Shown here piece by piece: positions 37,889 through 47,305 of a stretch of 64,000 bases of DNA. The notes beneath the pieces are model-generated. The model made no database searches. It was not told where the DNA came from and saw only the letters and a list, made by a program, of their open reading frames with translations. The DNA lies in contig NZ_LHPC01000007.1 in assembly GCF_001297125.1 (NCBI RefSeq), positions 1-64,000 on the forward strand. Reading direction: 5' to 3'. The DNA comes from Pseudomonas sp. RIT-PI-q. GTDB taxonomy: Bacteria > Pseudomonadota > Gammaproteobacteria > Pseudomonadales > Pseudomonadaceae. Within the stretch, counting starts at the first letter, position 1. Each line of letters begins with the position of its first letter. Made by a program: the position numbers and the translations under genes.

Positions 37889-40840
37889 ATGAAGCCGCAC
37901 ATGCCCAAAGGATTGATTCGCGCTATTGGCGCTTTGTTGACTGCTCTGGCCCTCTACAGCCTGCTGGGGTTTCTGATTTTGCCGGGGATTGCGTTGCGGG
38001 TGGCCAACCAACAATTGGCCAACTACGCCACGACACCCGCGACGATTTCGCGGATCGAACTCAACCCCTTCAGCCTTGAAGTGACCCTGTGGGGCCTGAT
38101 CATTGGCGAGCCTGGCAAGGAACAGGTGGGCTTCGAACGCCTGTACGCCAATCTGCAGATCGACAGCCTCTGGACCAAGGCGCTGCACCTGTCCGATATC
38201 GAACTGGACAAACCCAAGACCGAAATCCTCTTCGGCAAGGACGGCAAACTCAACCTGCTCGGCCTGTTCAAGATACCCGCCAGCCAACCGACACCCGCCG
38301 ACCCGAACGCCAAGCCGTTCCCGTTGCGCATCGAGCGGATCAAACTCGCGGGCGGTTCTGTGCACTTCATGGATGAACGCCCAAGCGAGCCCATCGAATT
38401 CCTCTACGACAAACTCGATTTTGAACTGAAGAACCTCAGCACCCTGCCCGAAGACAGTGCCGACATGACGTTGGTGGCTGTCGGTCCCAACGGTGGGCAG
38501 GTCGACTGGAGCGGTAACTTCAGCCTGATCCCGATCGCCTCTGAAGGTAAGCTGAAGATCACCGACGGCAAGATGAAAGCCTTTTGGCCTTATGTGCGCG
38601 ACGCCGTGCCGCTGGTGCTTGAAGACGGCGTCATCAACCTCAGTACCGACTACAAACTGAATCTGTCCAAGGAAACCGAGCTGCTGCTGAGTAACGTCGC
38701 GGTCAGCGTCGCGCCCTTCGCCATCAAGGCTCCGGACGGTCGGCCACTGGTGAAACTCGAACGCCTGGACGTCAGTGAAACCACCCTGGACCTGGCCAAA
38801 CAGCAAGTGGTGGTCGGCAAGATCCGCAGTAATAAACTGGAAACCTGGGCGGCCCTGGAAGCCGACGGACAACTGGACTGGCAGAAACTGTTCGCCAGCC
38901 AACCTTCCAAAGCAGCGGTCAAAGCCAAAGCCGAACCGGCGAGTACGCCAGCAGCAGCCGATTCACCAAAGCCGGAACTTGCGCCGCCAAGCAAACCATG
39001 GCAAGTGCTGCTCAAAGACGTGCAACTGCGCAATTACCAGGTGCACCTGGCTGACCGCAAGGCGCACCCCGCCGTGGCGCTGGAAGTCGGCCCGCTGAAC
39101 CTGGACCTGCAAAATTTCGACAGCCTCAATGGCTCGCCCTTCAACCTCAAGCTCGACACGGGCGTGGGCAAGCAAGGCAAGCTCATGGCGGACGGCGTGG
39201 TCAATCTGGCCCCGGTCAGCGCCAAGCTGAAAGTACAGACCAAGGACATCGACCTGCGAGTCGCGCAGTCCTACATCAATCCGTTCATTCGCCTCGAACT
39301 GCGCAGCGGCATGCTTGGCAGTGACCTCGCGGTCGACTTGAAAAGCACCGAGCCGCTGGCGTTCAGCGTCACCGGCCGCGCGCAGGTCGATCAGCTGCAT
39401 ACCCTCGACACTCTGAAAACCCGCGACTTCCTCAAGTGGCAGCAGTTGGTGCTCGAAGGCCTGAACTATCAGCACGGCGACAGCCTGTCGATCGACAAGG
39501 TCAACCTGCTCCAGCCCTATACGCGCTTCATGATCAACGAAGACCGCACGACCAACATCGATGACCTGCTGATTCCGCAACCACCCGATTCCGGTGCCAA
39601 GACTGCCGCCGCCAAACCGGCCAGCAAGGACAAACCGCTGGGCATCCACATTGGCGGCATTGCCATCAATGACGGCTCGGCGAACTTTGCCGACTTCAGC
39701 CTGACCCCGAACTTCGCCACCGCCGTGCAGCAGCTCAATGGACAAATCGGCACCATCGACAGCCGTCAGGCGAAACCGGCCACTGTCGATATCAAAGGCA
39801 AGGTTGATCGCTATGCACCGGTAACCATCAAGGGCTCGGTCAACCCGTTCGACCCGATGGCCAGCCTCGACATCGCCACCAGTTTCAAACGTGTCGAGCT
39901 GACGACCCTGACGCCCTACTCCGGCAAGTTCGCCGGTTACCGCATCCGCAAGGGCCGACTCAACCTCGACCTGCATTACCTGATCACCAAGGGCCAGCTC
40001 AAGGCCGAAAACAAAGTGGTGGTCGAACAGCTGCAACTGGGTGAAAAAGTCGACAGCCCGGACGCCGTGAGCCTGCCATTGAAGCTGGCCATCGCTTTGC
40101 TCAAGGACGTCGACGGCAAGATTTCCATCGAGCTGCCGGTGACCGGTGACCTGAACAATCCGCAGTTCAGCATCATGCCGATTGTCTGGCAGACCCTGCG
40201 CAACCTGATCGTCAAAGCCGCCGCCGCGCCGTTCAAAATGATTGGCGGGCTGATCAGTGGCGGCGGTTCGGAAGATTTGGGCACTGTCTCGTTTGCGCCG
40301 GGTTCAAGCGACCTGAGCAAGGAAGCCGAAGGTTCGCTGGTCAAACTGTCCCAGGCACTCAAGGAGCGTCCGGCCCTGCGCCTGGAAATCGAAGGTACTG
40401 CTGCCGCGAAAAGCGACGGCCCGCTGATTGCCGAGCAACGCCTGGAGCGGGAATACCAGTACAACTACTACAAAATGCTCCAGCGCCGAGGTGACAAGGT
40501 GCCGGCCCAGGCGTCATTGCTGCAAGTGCCGGACAGCGAAAAAGGTCCGCTGCTGGAAGGCATCTACCGCACACGCCTGAAGACTCAGCCACCCGCCGAA
40601 TGGAAAGACCTGGGCAAGGAAGAACGCACCGCGAAGATGCGCGCAGACGTGATCAAGTTCTGGAGCTCCAGCGACGTACTGTTGCGTCAGTTGGGTCAGG
40701 AGCGCGCCAGCAGCATCAAGGACTATCTGGTCGACAAGGGTCAATTGGCTGATGACCGTGTGTACTTCATCGACGCACAGTTGGGCGAAGCGCAAAGTGA
40801 CGGTCGGGTGGTGACACCGATGCATCTGGACGCCGAATGA
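37889..40840 (+). CDS. large DUF748 envelope protein (AsmA-like)
   Basis: A 983-residue protein with one N-terminal membrane anchor (about 12-35, ALLTALALYSLLGFLIL) and a long, mostly beta periplasmic body of DUF748/AsmA-like repeats (NPFSLEVTLWGL, NPFDPMASLDIATSF). The end (about 800-980, VSFAPGSSDLSKEAEG, LRLEIEGTA) resembles an OmpA-like fold. AsmA-related proteins are linked to phospholipid transport between membranes; this is inference for DUF748. An in-frame ATG four codons in is an alternative start. Its stop overlaps the next gene by ATGA. Confidence 0.8.
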   Translation: MKPHMPKGLIRAIGALLTALALYSLLGFLILPGIALRVANQQLANYATTPATISRIELNPFSLEVTLWGLIIGEPGKEQVGFERLYANLQIDSLWTKALHLSDIELDKPKTEILFGKDGKLNLLGLFKIPASQPTPADPNAKPFPLRIERIKLAGGSVHFMDERPSEPIEFLYDKLDFELKNLSTLPEDSADMTLVAVGPNGGQVDWSGNFSLIPIASEGKLKITDGKMKAFWPYVRDAVPLVLEDGVINLSTDYKLNLSKETELLLSNVAVSVAPFAIKAPDGRPLVKLERLDVSETTLDLAKQQVVVGKIRSNKLETWAALEADGQLDWQKLFASQPSKAAVKAKAEPASTPAAADSPKPELAPPSKPWQVLLKDVQLRNYQVHLADRKAHPAVALEVGPLNLDLQNFDSLNGSPFNLKLDTGVGKQGKLMADGVVNLAPVSAKLKVQTKDIDLRVAQSYINPFIRLELRSGMLGSDLAVDLKSTEPLAFSVTGRAQVDQLHTLDTLKTRDFLKWQQLVLEGLNYQHGDSLSIDKVNLLQPYTRFMINEDRTTNIDDLLIPQPPDSGAKTAAAKPASKDKPLGIHIGGIAINDGSANFADFSLTPNFATAVQQLNGQIGTIDSRQAKPATVDIKGKVDRYAPVTIKGSVNPFDPMASLDIATSFKRVELTTLTPYSGKFAGYRIRKGRLNLDLHYLITKGQLKAENKVVVEQLQLGEKVDSPDAVSLPLKLAIALLKDVDGKISIELPVTGDLNNPQFSIMPIVWQTLRNLIVKAAAAPFKMIGGLISGGGSEDLGTVSFAPGSSDLSKEAEGSLVKLSQALKERPALRLEIEGTAAAKSDGPLIAEQRLEREYQYNYYKMLQRRGDKVPAQASLLQVPDSEKGPLLEGIYRTRLKTQPPAEWKDLGKEERTAKMRADVIKFWSSSDVLLRQLGQERASSIKDYLVDKGQLADDRVYFIDAQLGEAQSDGRVVTPMHLDAE

Positions 40841-41136
40841 TGATCAGTCGATTGTTGATCAGCCTGGCCCTGGCAATGCTCGCCAGCCAGGCCTCGGCGG
40901 CGGATACCCTGCGCTGCGGCACCCAATTGGTCAGTGTTGGCGACAGGTCCGGCGAAGTGCTGCAGAAATGCGGTGAACCGGTCAGCCGCGATCTATTGGG
41001 CTACAAGCGCAGCGCCAACCGACGGGACGAGTTCCAGGTCGAGGAATGGACCTACGGGCCCAACGGCGGGATGTACCAGTACCTGCGGTTTGAAGGCAAT
41101 CGCTTGAAGCAGATCACCAGCAAACGCGGCAACTAA
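40837..41136 (+). CDS. DUF2845 family exported protein
   Basis: A 99-residue small secreted protein. Signal peptide through ASQASAADT (about 1-22), then the DUF2845 core with two Cys (DTLRCGTQLVSVGD, VLQKCGEPVSRD) and an aromatic-rich C-terminus (WTYGPNGGMYQYLRF). Function unknown; the fold may resemble the SmpA/BamE-like small envelope proteins. Coupled to the DUF748 gene by ATGATG overlap. Confidence 0.85.
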   Translation: MMISRLLISLALAMLASQASAADTLRCGTQLVSVGDRSGEVLQKCGEPVSRDLLGYKRSANRRDEFQVEEWTYGPNGGMYQYLRFEGNRLKQITSKRGN

Positions 41137-41137
41137 T

Positions 41138-41215
41138 CAAAAGATCGCAGCCTTCGGCAGCGCCTACAGTGGAATGTAGACCCCTGTAGGCGCTGCCGAA
41201 GGCTGCGATCTTTTG
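41138..41215. repeat. perfect 32-bp inverted repeat (GATCGCAGCC hairpin)
   Basis: Arms 41138-41169 and 41184-41215 are exact reverse complements (CAAAAGATCGCAGCCTTCGG type) with a 14-bp loop. Single-arm copy at 48519-48551, related longer copy at 7361-7464. Confidence 0.9.
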
Positions 41216-41236
41216 CTTTTGCTCTTGCGCAATAGA

Positions 41237-41268
41237 ACAGGCCCCGGACACGAATGTCCGGGGCCTGT
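41237..41268. terminator. hairpin between convergent genes
   Basis: ACAGGCCCCGGAC-ACGAAT-GTCCGGGGCCTGT, a 13-bp stem. It lacks a long T-run but is well placed to stop the BON-domain gene (minus strand). Confidence 0.6.
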
Positions 41269-41374
41269 AATGGCCACATCCTTATGGCCTTTCGCATGAA
41301 CTCTCCAGATGCAGCAGGTGTATGACTCGGCTCACCTGCCGCGCCTTCTCCCGGTCCAGGCGAGAAGCCGTGCC

Positions 41375-41731
41375 TTACTCGGCTTTCAGGCCGTCAGCGG
41401 AGACCGCTTTAACGCCTTTGATTTTCTTGGTGATCGCCACAGCAGTGGCTTTTTGAGCGTCAGTCACCGCAACGGTGGACGACAGGGACACGACACCTTT
41501 GTTGGTTTCGACTTTGATGTCTGTACCAGGAATGCCTTTTTCAGTTACTAGGTCACTTTTAACTTTGGTAGTAATCCAGGTATCGGAAGTAGCTTCCTTC
41601 GCCTTGGTCACTTCACCAGCCGCCAGAGTCATCGGGGCCTGGGTGGTTTGAGTGGTCTGTGCAAATGCTGCGTTGGCCATAGTCAGGGTCAGCGCGGTAG
41701 CAGTAGCGGCAGCAATAGCGAACTTCTTCAT
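41375..41731 (-). CDS. BON-domain periplasmic protein
   Basis: A 118-residue exported protein. Signal peptide to about residue 24 (ANAAFAQ), a Thr/Gln-rich linker, then one BON domain (about 48-115: ITTKVKSDLVTEKGIPGTDIKVETNKGVVSLSSTV). Related to OsmY, which has two BON domains and responds to osmotic and envelope stress; here only one. It probably binds membrane or peptidoglycan surfaces. AGGAG lies before the ATG. A sigma-54-like site precedes it. Confidence 0.88.
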   Translation of the reverse strand: MKKFAIAAATATALTLTMANAAFAQTTQTTQAPMTLAAGEVTKAKEATSDTWITTKVKSDLVTEKGIPGTDIKVETNKGVVSLSSTVAVTDAQKATAVAITKKIKGVKAVSADGLKAE

Positions 41732-41796
41732 ACGAGTAACTCCTGTTTTTCCAGATAGTCTGCTGCGTGTCTTGTCAGCAGGGTTACTGGGTATAT

Positions 41797-41812
41797 TGCG
41801 AACGCTGTGCCA
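41797..41812 (-). promoter_or_regulatory. sigma-54-like site upstream of the BON gene
   Basis: Minus strand TGGCACAGCGTTCGCA: GG and GC are 12 bp apart as required. It differs from consensus mainly at TTGC (TCGC here). Predicted start near 41786, giving a leader of about 55 nt. Confidence 0.45.
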
Positions 41813-41991
41813 ACTTTGAGACAGACGATAAACCCATATAAATCAACAACTTAACAAAACAGCTAATTTTCGGAATCATGCAAATTGCATGAGTTGGAAA
41901 TTATCGACATGCAAGTTGCGGGTTTTTGCTCAGGGCCTAAGGCCATGAATTTTCGGGACTTTCCCAAACGACAGGGTCATCCGCGATTACT

Positions 41992-42021
41992 AAAAAAAAT
42001 ACCCCGCCGAGGCGGGGTATT
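41992..42021 (-). terminator. pilA terminator
   Basis: Minus strand AATACCCCGCC-TCGG-CGGGGTATT followed by TTTTTTTA, 18 bp after the pilA stop. Confidence 0.9.
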
Positions 42022-42039
42022 GTTTATCAAAACGGTAAG

Positions 42040-42459
42040 TCAAACAGCGCCTGGGCAACTGGTCGTTGTGTATTCTTTCCCGCCCGAGAACCCGCACGTC
42101 CACGTGCCGGTTGCACTACGGGTCAATGTGATGGTCTGGCCTAATACGGGTGCAGGCGCGTTGAGCAACTTGCACGTAATCGTTCCCTTGCCGTCAGCAA
42201 TCGTACCCGCCGCCGTCAGCGTGCAGTTCTGAGTTGCCGTTACACCTCCATTCACACTGGTAATGTCCGGATTGGCTGCCCCACCGTTAATCACATCTTC
42301 AAAAGCAACTTTAAGCGCAGACACCTCGGCGATACCGGCCGTAACCTTGGCACGCGCCTGATATTTGGCATATTGCGGTAACGCAAACGTCGCCAGAATC
42401 CCGATGATCGCCACCACGATCAGCAGCTCGATCAGGGTAAAACCTTTTTGAGTATTCAT
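42040..42459 (-). CDS. pilA: type IVa major pilin PilA
   Basis: A 139-residue prepilin. Leader MNTQKG is cleaved by PilD before FTLIELLIVVAIIGIL; Phe+1 and Glu+5 of the mature pilin are present. Long N-terminal helix, then globular domain with two Cys pairs, the last pair (about 120 and 136, GTWTCGF ... SCPGAV) forming the D-loop. GGAG stands before the ATG at 42459, and the frame extending upstream is not coding. Divergent from pilBCD. Confidence 0.95.
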   Translation of the reverse strand: MNTQKGFTLIELLIVVAIIGILATFALPQYAKYQARAKVTAGIAEVSALKVAFEDVINGGAANPDITSVNGGVTATQNCTLTAAGTIADGKGTITCKLLNAPAPVLGQTITLTRSATGTWTCGFSGGKEYTTTSCPGAV

Positions 42460-42507
42460 AGACAAGCTCCATGCATGAGTCGAAATCTCATGATCTGTAC
42501 TAGCCGC

Positions 42508-42523
42508 AGCACAGCCCATGCCA
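42508..42523 (-). promoter_or_regulatory. sigma-54 promoter of pilA
   Basis: Minus strand TGGCATGGGCTGTGCT: GG and GC 12 bp apart, a good match to TGGCAYG-N4-TTGC. The predicted start near 42497 leaves a 5' leader of about 38 nt. PilR (partner of PilS, encoded at the window end) activates pilA through sigma-54 in other species. Confidence 0.75.
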
Positions 42524-42629
42524 AGCGCCGAACCCCCTATTGGCGGTGCGCGATGCCAGCGCAACGCGGTTTCCTACCCCCAGGATCCGCACTATCTGAC
42601 ACTTTTTGTCACCTGACCGACGCTGGTTT

Positions 42630-42658
42630 GGTTCCTCGGCTTGACTAGGCTATAAGTC
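42630..42658 (+). promoter_or_regulatory. possible pilBCD promoter
   Basis: TTGGTT (42630-42635), 17-bp spacer, TATAAG (42653-42658), 26 bp before pilB. The -10 is good and the -35 weak. Confidence 0.4.
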
Positions 42659-42684
42659 ATGAACTGTCTGCGTCCGGGATTCCA

Positions 42685-44385
42685 ATGAATGACATCGCCC
42701 TTAGCGGTCTGGCCAAGCAATTGGTCCTGGCCGAGCTGCTCACTGACAAAAGCGCGCAACAGGCGTATCAGCAGGCCCAACGCAATCGCATCTCGCTGGT
42801 CAGCTACCTGGTGCAGAACAAACTGGTGAAAAGCCGCCAGGTCGCCGAGATCGCTTCGGAACACTTCGGCATGGCCTTGCTCGACCTCAACTGCCTGGAC
42901 AAGGACACCCAGCCCAGGGGGCTGGTCAGCGAGAAACTGATCCGCCAGCACCACGCCCTGCCCCTCTGGCGACGCGGCAATAAATTGTTCGTGGGGATTT
43001 CCGACCCGACCAATCACCAGATCATCAACGATATCCAGTTCAGCACCGGGCTCAATACCGAAGCCATTCTGGTCGAAGACGACAAACTCACGGACGCCAT
43101 CGAAAAGTTCTTCGACAGCCACACTACCGGCCTCGAAGACATGGCCGACGTCGACCTCGATGGCGTCGACATCGAATCCAGCGACGAGCGCAACCAGGAC
43201 GGCATCGCCGGGCAGGATGCCGACGACGCGCCCGTGGTGCGCTTCGTCCACAAAATGTTGCTCGATGCGATCAAGAGCGGCTCTTCCGACCTGCATTTCG
43301 AGCCCTACGAAAAAACCTACCGCGTGCGGATGCGCACCGACGGCATGCTGCGTGAAGTCGCCAAGCCACCGATTCAACTGGCCAACCGCATCGCCGCGCG
43401 CCTGAAAGTCATGGCCAGCCTCGACATCTCCGAGCGACGCAAACCTCAAGACGGGCGGATCAAGATGCGCCTGTCCAAGAGCAAGTCCATCGACTTCCGG
43501 GTCAACACCCTGCCGACCTTATGGGGCGAGAAAGTGGTGATCCGGATCCTCGATCCGTCCAGCGCGCAAATGGGCATCGACGCCCTCGGCTACGAACCCG
43601 ACCAGAAAGCCCTGTACATGGCCGCACTCAAGCAGCCACAGGGGATGATCCTGGTGACCGGCCCGACCGGTTCGGGCAAGACCGTGTCGCTCTACACCGG
43701 CCTGAATATTCTCAACACCGTGGACATCAATATCTCCACTGCCGAAGACCCGGTGGAGATCAACATGGAAGGCATCAACCAGGTCAACGTCAATGCCAAA
43801 CAGGGATTGGGCTTTCCCCAGGCACTGCGCTCGTTCCTGCGCCAGGACCCGGACGTGATCATGGTCGGCGAGATCCGCGACCTCGAAACCGCGGAAATCG
43901 CGATCAAGGCCGCCCAGACCGGGCACCTGGTGCTGTCGACCCTGCACACTAACAGCGCCGCCGAAACCCTGACCCGCCTGCACAACATGGGCATTCAAGG
44001 CTTCAACATCGCCACCTCGGTCAGCCTGATCATTGCCCAACGCCTGGCGCGCAAACTGTGCAGTCATTGCAAGAAACCCATCGAGATTCCCCGCGAGGCG
44101 TTGCTCAAGGAAGGCTTCCCCGAGGAACGCATCGGCTCGTTCACGATTTATGAGCCGGTCGGTTGCGATCACTGCAACGGCGGTTACAAAGGGCGAACGG
44201 GGATTTATGAAGTGGTGAAGAACACACCAGAGCTGCAACGGCTGATCATGGCCGAAGGCAATTCACTGGAAATCGACATCCAGATGCGCAAGGACGGTTT
44301 CAACGACCTGCGCACTTCCGGGCTGCTCAAGGCCATGCAAGGCATCACCAGCCTTGAAGAAATCAACCGGGTCACCAAGGACTGA
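42685..44385 (+). CDS. pilB: type IV pilus extension ATPase PilB
   Basis: A 566-residue hexameric motor that powers pilin addition. N-terminal MshE-like c-di-GMP-binding-type domain (about 1-150), core ATPase with Walker A GPTGSGKT (about 325-332), Asp box, Walker B VGEIRDLETA, His box, and a four-Cys zinc site (CSHCKKP ... CDHCNGG, about 459-497). Normal length. First gene of pilB-pilC-pilD-coaE-yacG. Confidence 0.97.
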   Translation: MNDIALSGLAKQLVLAELLTDKSAQQAYQQAQRNRISLVSYLVQNKLVKSRQVAEIASEHFGMALLDLNCLDKDTQPRGLVSEKLIRQHHALPLWRRGNKLFVGISDPTNHQIINDIQFSTGLNTEAILVEDDKLTDAIEKFFDSHTTGLEDMADVDLDGVDIESSDERNQDGIAGQDADDAPVVRFVHKMLLDAIKSGSSDLHFEPYEKTYRVRMRTDGMLREVAKPPIQLANRIAARLKVMASLDISERRKPQDGRIKMRLSKSKSIDFRVNTLPTLWGEKVVIRILDPSSAQMGIDALGYEPDQKALYMAALKQPQGMILVTGPTGSGKTVSLYTGLNILNTVDINISTAEDPVEINMEGINQVNVNAKQGLGFPQALRSFLRQDPDVIMVGEIRDLETAEIAIKAAQTGHLVLSTLHTNSAAETLTRLHNMGIQGFNIATSVSLIIAQRLARKLCSHCKKPIEIPREALLKEGFPEERIGSFTIYEPVGCDHCNGGYKGRTGIYEVVKNTPELQRLIMAEGNSLEIDIQMRKDGFNDLRTSGLLKAMQGITSLEEINRVTKD

Positions 44386-44387
44386 AC

Positions 44388-45605
44388 ATGGCGGTCAAAG
44401 CAGCAAAAATCAGCGTGTATGCCTGGGAAGGCACGAACCGGCAAGGCACGAAAATGACCGGCGAACTCAGCGGTCAAAACCCGGCACTGATCAAGGCCCA
44501 ACTGCGCAAACAAGGCATCAACCCCGGCAAGGTACGCAAGAAATCCGCCTCGATTTTCAACCTGGGCAAGCGCATCAAGGCCCAGGAAATTGCCCTGTTC
44601 ACGCGGCAGATGGCGACCATGATGAAAGCCGGTGTGCCGTTGCTGCAGTCGTTCGAAATCATCGGTGAGGGCTTCGATAACCCGGCCATGCGCAAGCTGG
44701 TGGACGAGGTGAAACAGGAAGTCGCCGCGGGTAACAGCTTCGCCGCGTCCCTGCGTAAAAAGCCCCAGTATTTCGACGAGCTCTACTGCAACCTGGTCGA
44801 TGCCGGCGAGCAGGCCGGTGCGCTGGACACCCTGCTGGAGCGGGTGGCGACCTACAAGGAAAAGAGCGAAAGCCTCAAGGCCAAGATCAAGAAAGCCATG
44901 ACCTACCCGCTGGCCGTGGTGTTTGTCGCGATCATTGTGACCGGGATTCTGCTGGTCAAGGTGGTGCCGCAGTTCGAGTCGGTGTTCAAGGGCTTTGGCG
45001 CCGAATTGCCGGCCTTCACCGTGATGGTCATCGGCCTGTCTGAGTTTATGCAGGAATGGTGGTGGATAATGCTCGGCGTGCTGATCGCGGCGATCTTCGG
45101 CATGCGTCACGCCTTTAAAACGTCGCAAGTCTTTCGTGACCGGATGGACACCTGGCTGTTGAAAATGCCGTTGGTTGGCACGCTGATGTACAAGTCCGCC
45201 GTGGCCCGTTACGCCCGCACGCTGTCGACGACCTTTGCTGCGGGTGTGCCCTTGGTGGAAGCCCTGGAGTCTGTCGCCGGCGCCACCGGCAACATCGTGT
45301 TCAAGCGTGCGGTGTTGCGCATCAAGCAGGACGTATCCACTGGCATGCAGCTGAACTTCTCGATGCGTAGCTCCGGTATCTTTCCGAACATGGCGATCCA
45401 GATGACGGCGATTGGCGAAGAGTCCGGCGCACTGGACGACATGCTCGACAAGGTCGCGAGTTTCTACGAAGACGAAGTGGACAACATGGTCGATAACCTC
45501 ACCAGCCTCATGGAGCCGTTCATCATGGTGGTGCTGGGCGTTATCGTCGGCGGCCTGGTGGTTGCGATGTACCTGCCTATCTTCCAACTCGGCTCAGCGA
45601 TCTGA
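44388..45605 (+). CDS. pilC: type IV pilus inner-membrane platform protein PilC
   Basis: A 405-residue GspF-family protein with two cytosolic six-helix bundles and three membrane spans (about 170-195, 220-240, 375-400). Family features include ALFTRQMATMMKAGVPLLQS and the repeated half YARTLSTTFAAGVPLVEAL. It couples PilB to pilin insertion. Begins 2 nt after pilB. Confidence 0.96.
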   Translation: MAVKAAKISVYAWEGTNRQGTKMTGELSGQNPALIKAQLRKQGINPGKVRKKSASIFNLGKRIKAQEIALFTRQMATMMKAGVPLLQSFEIIGEGFDNPAMRKLVDEVKQEVAAGNSFAASLRKKPQYFDELYCNLVDAGEQAGALDTLLERVATYKEKSESLKAKIKKAMTYPLAVVFVAIIVTGILLVKVVPQFESVFKGFGAELPAFTVMVIGLSEFMQEWWWIMLGVLIAAIFGMRHAFKTSQVFRDRMDTWLLKMPLVGTLMYKSAVARYARTLSTTFAAGVPLVEALESVAGATGNIVFKRAVLRIKQDVSTGMQLNFSMRSSGIFPNMAIQMTAIGEESGALDDMLDKVASFYEDEVDNMVDNLTSLMEPFIMVVLGVIVGGLVVAMYLPIFQLGSAI

Positions 45606-45606
45606 C

Positions 45607-46479
45607 ATGCCCTTGAACGAAATCCTGTCTGCCTACCCGCTGGTCTTCGTTGTCATCGCCGGGGTGGTTGGCCTACTGATCGGTAGCTTTCTCAACGTGG
45701 TGATCTGGCGCCTGCCGAAAATGCTCGAGCGTGAATGGCGGGTGCAGGCTCACGACATGCTCGGGCTGCCGACCGAAACCCCACTGCCGACCTACAACCT
45801 GCTGCTGCCGCACTCCCAATGCCCCCGTTGCGGACACCAGATTCGCGCCTGGGAAAATATTCCGCTCCTCAGTTATGTGTGCCTGCGCGGGCGCTGTTCG
45901 AGCTGCGCGGCGCCCATCAGTAAACGCTATCCGTTGACCGAACTGGCCTGCGGCCTGTTGTCGGCCTTCATTGCCTGGCACTTCGGTTTCGGTTGGCCGG
46001 CGTGCCTGGCACTGGTCCTGACCTGGGGCCTGTTGGCGATGAGCCTGATCGACGCCGAGCATCAACTGCTGCCGGATGTGCTGGTGCTGCCGTTGATGTG
46101 GTTGGGGCTGATCGTCAACAGCTTCAGCCTGTTCGTGCCATTGAATGAGGCGCTGTGGGGCGCGATAGCCGGTTACATGGCGCTGTGGTCGGTGTTCTGG
46201 CTGTTCAAGTTGCTCACCGGCAAGGACGGCATGGGCCATGGTGATTTCAAGCTGTTGGCCCTGTTTGGCGCTTGGGGCGGCTGGCAGATTTTGCCGCTGA
46301 CCCTCCTGTTGTCGTCGCTGGTGGGCGCGGTTGTCGGTGTGATTCTGCTGCGTGTGCGTCACGCGAAAACCTCCACGCCGATCCCCTTCGGCCCCTTCCT
46401 GGCAATTGCCGGCTGGATTGCGCTGCTCTGGGGTGGTCAAATAACCGACTTCTATTGGCAGTTTGTCGGTTTGAAATGA
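45607..46479 (+). CDS. pilD: prepilin peptidase / N-methyltransferase PilD
   Basis: A 290-residue membrane aspartyl protease that cleaves and N-methylates pilins and type II secretion pseudopilins. N-terminal methylase part with zinc cysteines (CPRCGHQI ... CSSCAAPI, about 72-101), then the catalytic aspartates in [11 protein letters not shown] (near 149) and GMGHGDFKL (near 212). ATG at 45607 follows the pilC stop by 1 nt. Overlaps coaE by ATGA. Confidence 0.96.
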   Translation: MPLNEILSAYPLVFVVIAGVVGLLIGSFLNVVIWRLPKMLEREWRVQAHDMLGLPTETPLPTYNLLLPHSQCPRCGHQIRAWENIPLLSYVCLRGRCSSCAAPISKRYPLTELACGLLSAFIAWHFGFGWPACLALVLTWGLLAMSLIDAEHQLLPDVLVLPLMWLGLIVNSFSLFVPLNEALWGAIAGYMALWSVFWLFKLLTGKDGMGHGDFKLLALFGAWGGWQILPLTLLLSSLVGAVVGVILLRVRHAKTSTPIPFGPFLAIAGWIALLWGGQITDFYWQFVGLK

Positions 46480-47099
46480 ATAACCCTGTGGAAAAACCCT
46501 GGATTCTCGGCTTGACCGGCGGTATCGGCAGCGGCAAAAGCGCGGCTGCGCAACACTTCATCGACCTGGGCGTACACGTGGTGGACGCCGATCATGCAGC
46601 GCGTTGGGTGGTGGAACCGGGTCGCCCGGCGCTGGCGAAAATTGCCGAACACTTTGGCCCCGGTGTATTGCTGGCTGATGGGCAACTGGACCGAGCGGCA
46701 TTGCGCAAACTGATCTTTGAAGTGGCGGAGCAACGTCTCTGGCTCGAAGCGTTGCTGCATCCGCTGATCGCCAAGGAAATCGCCGATCATCTGGCCAAGG
46801 CACAATCGCCTTACGCGATTCTGGTTTCACCGCTGCTGATCGAGTCCGGGCAGTACGCCATGACCCAACGGGTGCTGGTGATCGATGCCCCCGAACAGCT
46901 ACAGATCGAACGCACCCTGCAGCGTGACCAGACCAGCGAACAACAGGTCCAGGCGATCCTCAAGGCCCAGTCCAGCCGCCAGGATCGCGTGGCCCATGCC
47001 GACGATGTGGTGGTCAACGACCGCGACCTCGCCTGGCTGCACAGCGAGGTCGAACGCCTGCATCACTTTTACCTTACTTTGCGTGGAGGCCAGTCATGA
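46476..47099 (+). CDS. coaE: dephospho-CoA kinase
   Basis: A 207-residue P-loop kinase doing the last step of CoA synthesis. Walker [14 protein letters not shown] (about 12-24), VVDADHAAR (near 35) and the LID region with RDQTSEQQ are present. Start at 46476 overlaps the pilD stop; the longer frame upstream lies inside pilD. With panB and panC at 29-31 kb, two parts of the CoA route are in the window. Confidence 0.96.
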   Translation: MNNPVEKPWILGLTGGIGSGKSAAAQHFIDLGVHVVDADHAARWVVEPGRPALAKIAEHFGPGVLLADGQLDRAALRKLIFEVAEQRLWLEALLHPLIAKEIADHLAKAQSPYAILVSPLLIESGQYAMTQRVLVIDAPEQLQIERTLQRDQTSEQQVQAILKAQSSRQDRVAHADDVVVNDRDLAWLHSEVERLHHFYLTLRGGQS

Positions 47100-47296
47100 G
47101 CCAAACCCCAACCGTCAATTGCCCAACCTGTGGCGCCCCTGTTGAATGGAGCGCCGAAAGCACGTTCCGACCGTTCTGTTCGGACCGTTGCAAACTGATC
47201 GACCTGGGCGCCTGGGCGTCGGAAGAACACAAGATTCCGGTGAGCCCGGATGCCGAAGACGAGATGTTCAGCGAAGACTTCGAACCGCGTCACTGA
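47096..47296 (+). CDS. yacG: DNA gyrase inhibitor YacG
   Basis: A 66-residue zinc protein with four Cys ([10 protein letters not shown] ... [12 protein letters not shown]) and an acidic tail. YacG binds GyrB and blocks DNA binding in E. coli. Overlaps coaE by ATGA, the same order as in other gammaproteobacteria. Confidence 0.93.
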   Translation: MSQTPTVNCPTCGAPVEWSAESTFRPFCSDRCKLIDLGAWASEEHKIPVSPDAEDEMFSEDFEPRH

Positions 47297-47305
47297 TCCT
47301 GAGCA

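Noticed and set aside
42460..42564. N-terminal extension of PilA by 35 residues
   Set aside because: It would place the prepilin cleavage site deep inside the protein and covers the sigma-54 promoter; the 6-residue leader from 42459 is canonical.
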